Virus record (IMG/VR): IMGVR_UViG_3300036828_001638
Span: 1-32,590 of that record
DNA length: 32,590 nucleotides
Strand: one strand, 5' to 3'
From: a virus
Shown: piece by piece, positions 23,521 to 30,555 of the stretch
Layout: each line of letters opens with the position of its first letter
Position numbering within the stretch: the first letter of the stretch is position 1
Position numbers and translations under genes: made by a program
The notes under the pieces: generated by a model
The model's database searches: none
The model's input: only the letters and a program-made list of their open reading frames with translations
Told to the model about the DNA's origin: nothing

Positions 23521-25536
23521 TCACGACCAGCCCGGCCAAAGCTCATCTATTGGCTCGCTTCGCTTCTCCTGCAACCTTCCATCCTTGAAAATCAGCGCTG
23601 ATTGGCCAAATACCAGCCCGCTGCCACGCATCAAAATGGCCACCTCTTCATCAGTACCTTCAAAACCGCGATGTTTAAGATCCAGTTTTAACCGCCTCCG
23701 GGTTCCTCCCTCCGTACAGTTATTGACAGAACTCCTAGGCGGCGCGTTCGCGCCGCTAACTGCAACCGCCTGATCGGCGGTCAACTTCGGCACAATTTTC
23801 CATTGCGTGAGTCGCGTTAAGATCGGGGTATCTATTCCAACGGCGGGAGAGAAAACCCCCTTAACCCGTATCACTTCCTCACCGTAAACATTGAAGTCGG
23901 TGGCGGTTTCGTACCAGGTGCGGGCAATCAGTTCATCCCTTCTCACAAACGGGCCGCCCTGCTCATTGATGTACCTTGCCCAGTCGCCGTTATCGGCTGC
24001 ATCATGAACAGCAGCAAATTCCACGCTTAAACCCATAGCCGTATCGTGATCGGCCATCCGGCGCAATTCACGCCATACAGTGACAGGAGCGCCACCGACA
24101 AACTGAAACTGGCGGATGCGCCAGCAGGATGACCAGGCAGCCGCTGCGGCTGCTGCTTCTTTCATCGGCTTGCCGCTTTCGTCGTCCAGCTCTTCGTCCA
24201 GTGCGTAACCGTCAATATTTTTGGAAATGTATTTGGCCACATAGCCGGTAGCTGACCCTTTTTCCGGATCGATGCTTTCAGCATGGAAACGTGCCTTTCT
24301 CGCTTTATCGGTGATCAGCTCGGCGTGGTCTTCATTCATCGCGTAATCACGCAAAATGCCGCGCACCTGCTCAACTTCTTCAGGACGCATAAACAGCAAC
24401 ATGTGCCAGTGCGGGGTACCATCGTGATGCGGTTCGGCAACCCGGATCCCGAATACGCGTAGATCGTTACGGTGCAGCTTTGCCCGGATGCGCCCCCAAA
24501 CTTTACTCAAATAGCCTTGTGTATCGGCCGGACTGCTGCCATCCCATTTGCGGTTACGATGCCCGTGAATAGTGGTTGCGTGATATTTGGATGGGGCGGT
24601 GATGGTGTAGAACTCCCCTACATAGCCCAGCTCGTTGCAGACATTTTCAAAACCGCGTATACGCACCATCATTTCAGTGCGCCGAATGGCCGGGTTGGCC
24701 ACGCTGCCCCAGTATTTATCAATCAGGCTGATCCGGTTGCCGAATTCGTCTTCCAGCTCCATTGACTTAAGAAACTCACGCGTCCGGCGCTTTTGTTCCT
24801 TCCAGTCACGAATAAGCGCCCGGCTGGCGTATGTGCTGGTTTTTTTGCTGACATTATTCAGGGCGATGTGCAGATGTTCGCGCCACTCTGTTGCGTGGCG
24901 GCGTAAGCGTCTGGCCCACCATTGGTCAGACATCATGCGGGAAAGAGCGGCGGCTGCTTGCGGCTCGTCAAAGCAACGGCGCATTAGCTTTTCAAAATCT
25001 GGAGCGGTCTGGCGGAATGCCTGCGTGATAGTCGAGGCGCGAATATAGAGCGCGTGCAGCAATTTGAGCGCCCCGGCGTCGGGCATCTGATCATTGATAC
25101 TGGTCAGTTCCGCCGTGATGAACGTCGCAACATCCTGCGCCATCAGGTCAATATCTTCTTTCGACATATCAGGAAGGTGGTTGAAGCGATGCATAAGACG
25201 GACGGTGTCGGCGGTCATTGTGCCGATGTTGTACCGTTCAGAAACGAGGCTGACGCGGGGCCAGATACGTTCTAAAAATGTTTTGGCAAGAAAGGCGTTT
25301 GCGCGTTTTAATCCCTGCGCTTTCTCCAGTTTGTTGGCCGTAGCGTTTACCGACATACGAACAATCACAGACTGCTTTTGCAGCAAATCCTGTGCGCACT
25401 CTAACGCCGCATTTTCTCGATCACGGCGGTGTAATTCTTCGTATGTGGGCACCGGGCTTTCGATGGCCTGGAGCGGGGCATTCCATGAATAAGCCCATGG
25501 TTTGATTGCGGTTGCGCTTTCCGATAGGTTAGACAT
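23521..25536 (-). CDS. A: Replication initiation endonuclease A (HUH family)
   Basis: Product is 671 aa from the ATG at 25536 (P2 gpA is 761 aa), chosen for the GGGAGGGGG ribosome site just before it; a GTG at 25563 would add nine residues. It is the rolling-circle initiator: the metal-binding HxH pair appears in GTPHWHMLLF near residue 375 and the paired tyrosines in YVAKYISKNIDG near 430, the catalytic arrangement of P2 gpA. It nicks its own origin, which in P2 lies inside the A gene, to start replication with host Rep. It is the last large gene of the leftward early operon. Confidence 0.93.
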   Translation of the reverse strand: MSNLSESATAIKPWAYSWNAPLQAIESPVPTYEELHRRDRENAALECAQDLLQKQSVIVRMSVNATANKLEKAQGLKRANAFLAKTFLERIWPRVSLVSERYNIGTMTADTVRLMHRFNHLPDMSKEDIDLMAQDVATFITAELTSINDQMPDAGALKLLHALYIRASTITQAFRQTAPDFEKLMRRCFDEPQAAAALSRMMSDQWWARRLRRHATEWREHLHIALNNVSKKTSTYASRALIRDWKEQKRRTREFLKSMELEDEFGNRISLIDKYWGSVANPAIRRTEMMVRIRGFENVCNELGYVGEFYTITAPSKYHATTIHGHRNRKWDGSSPADTQGYLSKVWGRIRAKLHRNDLRVFGIRVAEPHHDGTPHWHMLLFMRPEEVEQVRGILRDYAMNEDHAELITDKARKARFHAESIDPEKGSATGYVAKYISKNIDGYALDEELDDESGKPMKEAAAAAAAWSSCWRIRQFQFVGGAPVTVWRELRRMADHDTAMGLSVEFAAVHDAADNGDWARYINEQGGPFVRRDELIARTWYETATDFNVYGEEVIRVKGVFSPAVGIDTPILTRLTQWKIVPKLTADQAVAVSGANAPPRSSVNNCTEGGTRRRLKLDLKHRGFEGTDEEVAILMRGSGLVFGQSALIFKDGRLQEKRSEPIDELWPGWS

Positions 25537-25564
25537 TCCCCCTCCCATCAGTAAGGAAAACACG

Positions 25565-25903
25565 ATGAAACACCGCTATACCCGCGATTGCCCGCGCCCT
25601 GATTACGACGCCAGGATCACGGAATGGCTCAGCACCATGGATGAAGACGACGGAATGACAACCTACCCCGTAGCCGTTTATCACGATGGTTTCATTTACC
25701 GAGTAATCACCGGGCATGGAATGAGTGAATACGCCTCTATCAGAAATTTTCTTGGTGGGCTTGGCCTGGTTAACCTGATTGACGATACGGCCAGTTTTAG
25801 GGGTTATGACGCTGTACTGGCCCCCCAAGAGGTCAAATCGGCAATGGCCAGTAGCGCCTTTAAGCTGGCGGACATTCCCAGAAATACCCCACCGAATAAA
25901 TAA
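25565..25903 (+). CDS. Hypothetical phage protein, opposite to the early operon
   Basis: Product is 112 aa from the ATG at 25565, with AAGGAAA as ribosome site. It is acidic at the N-terminus (RPDYDARITEWLSTMDEDDG), then shows a beta pattern (TYPVAVYHDGFIYRVITG) and a Gly-rich helix region. It has coding-like codon use with purine-rich first positions. It is divergent from A (28 bases apart) and convergent with the PP-loop gene, so it lies antisense within the leftward early transcript. A competing minus-strand frame of 152 aa exists over the same interval (see rejected list). Function unknown. Confidence 0.65.
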   Translation: MKHRYTRDCPRPDYDARITEWLSTMDEDDGMTTYPVAVYHDGFIYRVITGHGMSEYASIRNFLGGLGLVNLIDDTASFRGYDAVLAPQEVKSAMASSAFKLADIPRNTPPNK

Positions 25904-25912
25904 ACAAACACG

Positions 25913-25948
25913 AACGCCCGGCGCGGATGTTTCCTGGCGCCAGGCGTT
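25913..25948. terminator. Long GC-rich hairpin between convergent genes
   Basis: AACGCCCGGCGC (25913-25924) pairs with GCGCCAGGCGTT (25937-25948) with one mismatch around a 12-base loop. It lies between the ends of the + gene at 25903 and the PP-loop gene at 25984. No U run follows on the + strand; on the minus strand a T-rich stretch follows. It may be a bidirectional transcription barrier. Confidence 0.45.
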
Positions 25949-25983
25949 AACAGAGTGATGTGAACGCATCGCCACAGCCGGGT

Positions 25984-26997
25984 TCACTCACAAACCCCCG
26001 CATAGACGCTGCTACAAACAGATTTATCATTGGATGCGGCAAGTAAATCAAATTGCGAACCACCGCGCGTTGTCATTGCCCAGTCGCGATAAGTTTCAAT
26101 ACCAAAACCTTCAACCGTAATAAGCTCTATGCGTTTTTCTGCCCGACGAGGATCGTGAGTTGAAGGGAAAAATGTAGAGTTGCCACGGCGTGAACATGCA
26201 GCTACAAGACGCTCCCATTTTGCCACTCGCTCAATTTCTTCGGGCCAGCGCGAAAATATTTCTGCAAGTTCCGATTTGCGGGCGTGGATGCAGGGCATAC
26301 AGCCAACGCGTGAACAACCTTGCTCATATAGAGGGTTAGGCTTAATGCCATGCCGTTTTGCCAAAGCAAAAACATCTTCATGCAGCCATTTCAGGATCGG
26401 ACGGTAGATGTGCAAACCAGGTGTATTGTCCGCATCTTCTTCCCACTCCGGCAGACCTGCACGCGCCGGAGACTCCTGCGCTCTTACTCCCTGCCAGCTT
26501 ATAACTTCGTCATATTCATTTAGTGCAGGATCAACTACATGCTCTTTAACCGGAGTGTGTTTGAGATCGAATGTACAAAAACGGGCTTTTGTAGAAGGGA
26601 ACCTCCCTTTCCACATGCATAAATCAAGAAATGGGTTTCCAGTGGGCCTTAAAACGTCTAAGGCTTCACGAATGCGAGCACTTGCCTGTTCTGGTGTCAT
26701 ACCACATTCATTTACAAGTGAATCAGGCCACCGCTCACGAATAAATTTTCTCTTACCTTCTATTACGCGGGAAAAATCAGCCTTAACCCGAGTGATTGGC
26801 CCCAGCTTGCCTTCCAGATAGCAAAGATAATCCATCGTTTGCGGATGTTCATGTCCGGTGTCAGCAAAAACAGTCTCATGATTTACCCCGGCCTCTAAAG
26901 CCAGTAACCATTGAGCTAAAGAATCTTTGCCACCTGACACACTAACCACATTCAATGTGGCTGAATTGAAGCACCGTGAATCTATAGTAGCTTTCAT
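25984..26997 (-). CDS. PP-loop ATPase, PAPS reductase-like phage protein
   Basis: Product is 337 aa. The ATP-pyrophosphatase signature SGGKDS appears at residues 21-26, followed by FADTGHEHPQTMDYL, the pattern of phosphoadenosine phosphosulfate reductase-like proteins. A cysteine cluster CSRVGCMPC with a following HARKSEL (around 228-242) could bind a metal or Fe-S centre, as in DndC-type enzymes. Cellular PAPS reductase is usually shorter and ends in ECGLH, which is absent, so this is a phage paralogue, probably acting on nucleic acid or a nucleotide rather than in sulfate assimilation. Such genes recur in P2-like early operons without assigned function. Its ATG overlaps the upstream stop (TAATG). 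Confidence 0.82.
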   Translation of the reverse strand: MKATIDSRCFNSATLNVVSVSGGKDSLAQWLLALEAGVNHETVFADTGHEHPQTMDYLCYLEGKLGPITRVKADFSRVIEGKRKFIRERWPDSLVNECGMTPEQASARIREALDVLRPTGNPFLDLCMWKGRFPSTKARFCTFDLKHTPVKEHVVDPALNEYDEVISWQGVRAQESPARAGLPEWEEDADNTPGLHIYRPILKWLHEDVFALAKRHGIKPNPLYEQGCSRVGCMPCIHARKSELAEIFSRWPEEIERVAKWERLVAACSRRGNSTFFPSTHDPRRAEKRIELITVEGFGIETYRDWAMTTRGGSQFDLLAASNDKSVCSSVYAGVCE

Positions 26998-27179
26998 TAC
27001 GCAACCCCCCTTAGAACAATGGAGGCGGGGGATTTGAGGATTAATTCAGCGGCAGTTGAAGCAGCTCCCGCCTTAGCGCCAATACTGCGCGGGGCTTTAA
27101 GCTCATTAATGGAAAAGCGTGAATACAAGCTACGAGCATGGTGGGTGCCCACCCATTTCAGCGGTGTTTTCACTGCCAT
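26997..27179 (-). CDS. Small early phage protein, unknown function
   Basis: Product is 60 aa from the ATG at 27179, with GGTGG as ribosome site; the start overlaps the DUF2732 gene by ten bases and the stop overlaps the PP-loop ATG. It is basic with a Trp/His-containing N-terminus (MAVKTPLKWVGTHHARSLYS) and Ala/Ser-rich C-terminus. No family recognised. Overlaps on both sides argue that it is translated. Confidence 0.6.
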   Translation of the reverse strand: MAVKTPLKWVGTHHARSLYSRFSINELKAPRSIGAKAGAASTAAELILKSPASIVLRGVA

Positions 27180-27403
27180 GCCGCACCACCTTTGCTGCAA
27201 ATGGCCGCAGCTTCATCACGCATCAACTCCACAATCTCCGCAGCGGTCAGCCCTTCGTTGGCGGCATGATTGGCTAGCTTGTCCAGGCGCGTAGAACAAA
27301 GGTCGGCTGCCACCGCTTTTCCTTCCTGGGTAGCCTTTTTCAGCAGAACCAGCAGATCAGTACCTGATTTGGTTACGGGTAAATTTTGGCGAATCATTTT
27401 CAT
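27170..27403 (-). CDS. DUF2732-type early phage protein
   Basis: Product is 77 aa. The pattern of two helices, LLVLLKKATQEGKAVAADLC then RLDKLANHAANEGLTAAEIV followed by ELMRDEAAA, fits DUF2732, small proteins found in P2-like early operons between the CII/Fil region and A. Role unknown. It begins after a 67-base gap that holds a hairpin (27433-27451), so it may have a separately regulated ribosome site. Confidence 0.75.
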   Translation of the reverse strand: MKMIRQNLPVTKSGTDLLVLLKKATQEGKAVAADLCSTRLDKLANHAANEGLTAAEIVELMRDEAAAICSKGGAAWQ

Positions 27404-27432
27404 TTTGGTTTCCTTGAGACAAAAGAATCCCC

Positions 27433-27451
27433 GGCCACTGGATAAGTGGCC
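27433..27451. promoter_or_regulatory. Intercistronic hairpin in the early operon
   Basis: GGCCACT (27433-27439) and AGTGGCC (27445-27451) form a seven-base stem with a five-base loop in the only sizeable gap inside the early operon upstream of DUF2732. Neither strand has a U run directly after the stem in the direction of transcription, so processing or translation control is more likely than termination. Confidence 0.4.
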
Positions 27452-27470
27452 AAAAATTTCAGACGATTAT

Positions 27471-27872
27471 TTAATGAAAGGTTGGTTGTTTAGTTGCGGC
27501 CGAATAACACGGTGCAGGTATGCGGTGGATCTCGAACGACTGCCGCCACCACTCCTGCACAAGCGCTTTAATCTCACCGACACCCAACGCACCAGCGGTA
27601 TAAAACACGGAACGGATCCCGGCCAGTGCTTCGATTTGGGCGCACTTGCTTTCCGCTTCGCGATAAACGCAGCACCAGAAAGCCGCATTTAGCGCCAGCC
27701 AGTGGCGTGGGTTTGTCATGTGCTCAGTGTCATTAAAGAAGAACGGATGCAGGCCAACGCGCTGGTTTTTCTGTTCGCACTTTTCCAGAAACAAGCGCGT
27801 GTAGTTTGCCGGAACACCCCAGGCGTTAACCTCTCCCATGAACAGGCTGGCATCTACTGAAATTGTGTTCAT
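27471..27872 (-). CDS. Early phage protein, unknown function
   Basis: Product is 133 aa. The N-terminus is MNTISVDASLFMGEVNAWGV; the middle contains NPRHWLALNAAFWCCVYREA, with a Trp/Cys-rich hydrophobic patch, and the C-terminus is a helix with EIKALVQEWWRQSFEIHRI. It starts inside the upstream gene (ATGA overlap). No domain recognised. Placement among replication and control genes suggests an early function. Confidence 0.65.
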   Translation of the reverse strand: MNTISVDASLFMGEVNAWGVPANYTRLFLEKCEQKNQRVGLHPFFFNDTEHMTNPRHWLALNAAFWCCVYREAESKCAQIEALAGIRSVFYTAGALGVGEIKALVQEWWRQSFEIHRIPAPCYSAATKQPTFH

Positions 27873-28300
27873 TGTGGATCTCCCTGCTGCATGGCGTTTA
27901 CGATGTGCGGCGCGATTACCATCTGCACGCCGCCATTACTCTGTATCGGGTGAGCCTGTTTTTCCGGGCGATGGCTAGCCTTACGAGGTGAAAAATCAGC
28001 ATCACGCAAAGAGCCAAACTCGCCAAACACTAAACGCGCCCGTGAAATACCACGGCGCAACTGCATCATTGCCCGATAATCCAGTCGGCTAAAAAGCTCG
28101 CGCCAGCTGCATTTGCTCAGATGAACTTTGAAAGACTGCCCACCTGAATGGACGGCGGCGGCGTGGAGCACAACACCGCGCCACTCAGGCGTTAACTTAT
28201 CCCACCAGTCAGCGGCTTTACTGTTCTGACGATCCATCTGGCTATTAATGCGGCGTAGCCATTTGTCTGCGGTTGCAACCTGCTGCTCACTGATTGACAT
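27869..28300 (-). CDS. Early phage protein, unknown function
   Basis: Product is 143 aa, basic, with the helical N-terminus EQQVATADKWLRRINSQMDR, a central LTPEWRGVVLHAAAVH segment, and FSRLDYRAMMQLRRGISRAR. Proteins of this kind are common in P2/186-like early operons next to fil, but I cannot attach a domain name with confidence. It overlaps the Fil gene by 14 bases and the next gene by four. Confidence 0.65.
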   Translation of the reverse strand: MSISEQQVATADKWLRRINSQMDRQNSKAADWWDKLTPEWRGVVLHAAAVHSGGQSFKVHLSKCSWRELFSRLDYRAMMQLRRGISRARLVFGEFGSLRDADFSPRKASHRPEKQAHPIQSNGGVQMVIAPHIVNAMQQGDPQ

Positions 28301-28484
28301 AACGCCCCCTTGCTAATCCCATCAGGCGATGCCACCACGGACGGCGCGGCTGTTCGCCATTGAATTTAAACTGGTGGCCAGGGTTCCAGCGCTTGCCGTT
28401 CGGCAGTTCCAGCCAGCCAGTTGAACCGCTGGCCATTTCCAGCGATGGTGATTGTTTTTTCAGGTAGGTAACGAATGGTTTCAT
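28287..28484 (-). CDS. fil: Fil-like filamentation protein (DUF2724)
   Basis: Product is 65 aa. The QSPSLEMASGSTGWLELPNG region followed by KRWNPGHQFKF matches the DUF2724/Fil family. In 186 the Fil protein blocks host cell division when expressed early, delaying division during phage growth. It follows cII by nine bases, the same order as in 186. C-terminal GEQPRRPWWHRLMGLARG is basic and Trp-rich. Family assignment is from memory of the pattern. Confidence 0.75.
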   Translation of the reverse strand: MKPFVTYLKKQSPSLEMASGSTGWLELPNGKRWNPGHQFKFNGEQPRRPWWHRLMGLARGRYVNQ

Positions 28485-28493
28485 GGTTATCCC

Positions 28494-28997
28494 TCACATC
28501 AAGCCAGTGGCGTTAGTCGTCACAATATCGACGGCGGCCGCCAGAATTGGCGCGGAACTGACCCGGCTTTCTACGGTGTAAGCCAGAACGGAAAGGCAGC
28601 GAATCGCGTCACGAGCACGATCTAAGATTTGATTTCGACGGGCGGAGGTCATGCACTCGGTTGATACGGCTTGCCCAGCAATCGCGCCTATATCGGCGGT
28701 GGCGCTCAAGGCACACAGCTGCATGTTTCCCGGCGTGGCGTTGTTCACTGGTACCGAAGGTAAGCAGTTGATTTGGCTTAACAGCCCATCAAGCAAGCGT
28801 GCATCTTCGGTGTAATCGGTGATAGCCAGTAGTTCGCTGCAATTAAGGTGATGCGGCTGATCCGGATTCAACTTATTGCGGAGAACCTGCGGACGTATAC
28901 CAACGGCAGCGGCCACATCTTCAAGATTGTGAACCTGCGCGAAGGCTCGGCAAGCTGCATCAAAATGTGCATGTTTAGAAGTCTGATAATCAAACAT
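28494..28997 (-). CDS. cII: CII-type regulatory protein (186 family)
   Basis: Product is 167 aa and closely follows 186 CII: MFDYQTSKHAHFDAACRAFA, then an HTH (VHNLEDVAAAVGIRPQVLRN), KLNPDQPHHL and LLDGLLSQINCLPSVPVN. In 186 CII activates a promoter that drives cI for establishment of lysogeny. It is unrelated to lambda CII in fold. It is the second gene of the leftward early operon, as in 186. Confidence 0.92.
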   Translation of the reverse strand: MFDYQTSKHAHFDAACRAFAQVHNLEDVAAAVGIRPQVLRNKLNPDQPHHLNCSELLAITDYTEDARLLDGLLSQINCLPSVPVNNATPGNMQLCALSATADIGAIAGQAVSTECMTSARRNQILDRARDAIRCLSVLAYTVESRVSSAPILAAAVDIVTTNATGLM

Positions 28998-29027
28998 TGT
29001 TCGCGCCTCCCTAATCCGTAGGATGAA

Positions 29028-29249
29028 TTACGCATTAAGCGCAATACTACATTCGCTTAACGCCATCACGGTTAAGGCGGCCATATTGACTTCAACCAGC
29101 CCTTTTTTTTGCGCACCCTTGGGTTTTATTGGCAACTTTCCGTATGAGATCAAATTATTAGCAGTGCTTTTTGATATGCCAGTACGGCGGCAATACTCAT
29201 CAAGCGGGAGGTATGGATCGGGGATCACGATTGTAATGTTAGGTCGCAT
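29028..29249 (-). CDS. Cox/Apl-like excisionase and early repressor
   Basis: Product is 73 aa from the ATG at 29249, with AGGAG nine bases upstream; a GTG seven codons earlier would place the ribosome site inside the gene. The protein has a winged-helix/HTH pattern: YLPLDEYCRRTGISKSTANN, then LISYGKLPIKPKG. Apl (186) and Cox (P2) are first genes of the lytic operon, act as excision factors with Int and repress the lysogenic promoter. The position supports the same dual role. Confidence 0.82.
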   Translation of the reverse strand: MRPNITIVIPDPYLPLDEYCRRTGISKSTANNLISYGKLPIKPKGAQKKGLVEVNMAALTVMALSECSIALNA

Positions 29250-29268
29250 AAGGCAAACTCCTGTTTTC

Positions 29269-29288
29269 ACCGATACACCAATATCGGT
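29269..29288. promoter_or_regulatory. Inverted repeat in the lysogeny switch, operator candidate
   Basis: ACCGAT (29269-29274) and ATCGGT (29283-29288) form a 6-8-6 dyad just upstream of the cox/apl start, within the expected 5' leader of the lytic transcript. A related half-site AATCGG occurs at 29347-29352. It could bind CI or Cox/Apl. Confidence 0.45.
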
Positions 29289-29319
29289 TTATATAAGGCA
29301 ATATTCAAACAACGGAGCT

Positions 29320-29348
29320 AGATTAATTCGCATTTTGCAAAGTGTCAA
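29320..29348 (-). promoter_or_regulatory. Lytic promoter (pR-type) for the early operon
   Basis: On the minus strand TTGACA (+ 29343-29348) is a perfect -35 box, with TAATCT (+ 29320-29325) 17 bases downstream as -10. Transcription would begin near 29312 and read cox/apl, cII, fil and onward to A. The spacer holds GCAAAATGCGAATT, of which a near copy (GAAAATGCGCAATT) lies at 29363-29376, so repressor binding to these repeats would cover the promoter. Confidence 0.65.
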
Positions 29349-29363
29349 TCGGCACATTAGAGA
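29335..29363 (+). promoter_or_regulatory. Possible cI promoter (pL-type)
   Basis: On the + strand TTGCAA (29335-29340) and TAGAGA (29358-29363) are spaced by 17 bases and point into cI, with a start near 29370 and a very short leader. The -10 match is weak. Its -35 overlaps that of the leftward promoter, which would make the two mutually exclusive. Confidence 0.35.
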
Positions 29364-29387
29364 ATTGCGCATTTTCTTGTGATTTAC

Positions 29388-29969
29388 ATGGCAACTTTCA
29401 AACTTGATTTAGGTGTTGATAGCGCCCCCGTTCTGGATCGCGTCATAGAAGCCTATGGGTTTACATCCAAGCTAATGCTTGCCCAACATCTTAATATCGC
29501 AGCAAGTAGCCTTTCCTCCCGTTATAAACGCGGCGGATTTCCGTCAGATATTGCCGTGAGGTGTGTTGCTGAAACAGGTGCAAATCTTGAATGGTTAGCA
29601 ACTGGTGAAGGCAAGAAGTTCAATGGTGAAGAACTTGATATTCTGAAATTGCCACGCAAAAAAATCGTCGATGGCCAGCTTTATGATTCTGGCGTGTACA
29701 TGCTGGACAAGGTTTCTTTTTTACCTGGCATACCCTTGCCATCAGCACCTATGTGCGTTTTGGAGGGTAATACCCAATTTATCGTTGATACCACCTTCAA
29801 CGAGGTTTATGACGATCAATGGTTAGTTGATATTGAAGGTAAAGCTAGCATTCGTACCCTTACTCGCATACCAATCAAAAAAGTTAGAGTTAGCGGTGTA
29901 GGAATGGCTTTCGACTGTTCAATTGAAGATATAAAAGTTCTTGGCAGAGTTGTGTTAACCATAAAATAA
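29388..29969 (+). CDS. cI: CI repressor (186 family)
   Basis: Product is 193 aa from ATG 29388, matching 186 CI (192 aa). The N-terminal HTH is VLDRVIEAYGFTSKLMLAQHLNIAASSLSSRY-like, with ETGANLEWLATGEG (about 57-71); the C-terminal oligomerisation domain shows DDQWLVDIEGKASIRTLTRI and SIEDIKVLGRVV. 186 CI has no LexA-type self-cleavage, and no Ala-Gly cleavage site is evident here, so induction probably needs an antirepressor, in keeping with the SOS-linked gene at 23221-23403. No clear ribosome site precedes the ATG; a GTG at 29379 adds three residues. It heads the lysogeny operon cI, PH-SHOCT, int. Confidence 0.92.
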   Translation: MATFKLDLGVDSAPVLDRVIEAYGFTSKLMLAQHLNIAASSLSSRYKRGGFPSDIAVRCVAETGANLEWLATGEGKKFNGEELDILKLPRKKIVDGQLYDSGVYMLDKVSFLPGIPLPSAPMCVLEGNTQFIVDTTFNEVYDDQWLVDIEGKASIRTLTRIPIKKVRVSGVGMAFDCSIEDIKVLGRVVLTIK

Positions 29970-29985
29970 ACATAAGGATTTGAAG

Positions 29986-30552
29986 ATGATTGACTACAAA
30001 ACAGCATCAAAAGAGCAGTTGAAAGCAGAGATGAAGCGCTTAGCCTCTGCGGTTTCTGACTCTCCCTTTGGTACAAAAAAGGAATTCTTTCACCTTCCAG
30101 AAATTTTAAACTCCGGTGAACAACCGTTAGCTATTGCTAGCGGGATGATGGACGGCAACACATGGCTTATTACGCTCACAAATAAACGAGTGATATTCCT
30201 TGATAAGGGTATGATTTTTGGAGTTAAACAGGTCGATATTAATCTCAACAATATTGTGAGCGTTGGCGGTAAAACTGGACTTCTCTTGGGTGAAATTACG
30301 ATTTCAACCAGCGGCCAAAACTACACCATTAAAAATGTAATGAAGGGATCGGTAATTCCTTTCACTAATTTAGTGAATGAGACAAGAAACACCTTATCTC
30401 CCGCAGCCCAGCCGCACCAAGAACCAACTAAAGCTGCTCAATCTTTTGACGAGCAAATGTCAAAAATTGAGCGAATAGCAGATATGAAAGAAGAAGGGAT
30501 ACTGACTGAAGAGGAATTTCAGCAGCAGAAACAACGCATTCTTAATGGTTAA
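29986..30552 (+). CDS. PH-like domain plus SHOCT protein, lysogeny-operon cargo
   Basis: Product is 188 aa from ATG 29986, seven bases after AAGGA. Residues 30-125 look like a bacterial PH domain: a beta series with GEQPLAIASGMMDGNTWLIT, LTNKRVIFLDKGMIFG, and a final NYTIKNVMKGSVIPF followed by a helix. A polar linker (about 130-155) leads to a C-terminal SHOCT motif (ADMKEEGILTEEEFQQQKQRIL), a short helical hairpin seen on many soluble and membrane proteins. No enzyme motif is visible. It lies 16 bases after cI and three before int, so it is likely expressed in the lysogen. Role unknown; superinfection exclusion or host modification is a hypothesis. Confidence 0.75.
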   Translation: MIDYKTASKEQLKAEMKRLASAVSDSPFGTKKEFFHLPEILNSGEQPLAIASGMMDGNTWLITLTNKRVIFLDKGMIFGVKQVDINLNNIVSVGGKTGLLLGEITISTSGQNYTIKNVMKGSVIPFTNLVNETRNTLSPAAQPHQEPTKAAQSFDEQMSKIERIADMKEEGILTEEEFQQQKQRILNG

Positions 30553-30555
30553 GCT

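Noticed and set aside
25529-25987. 152-aa minus-strand frame starting GTG with GTGA coupling to the PP-loop stop and ending at the A start
   Set aside because: The opposite-strand frame has better codon use and a ribosome site, and this one reads like an antisense shadow. It stays a possible alternative and is noted in the findings.
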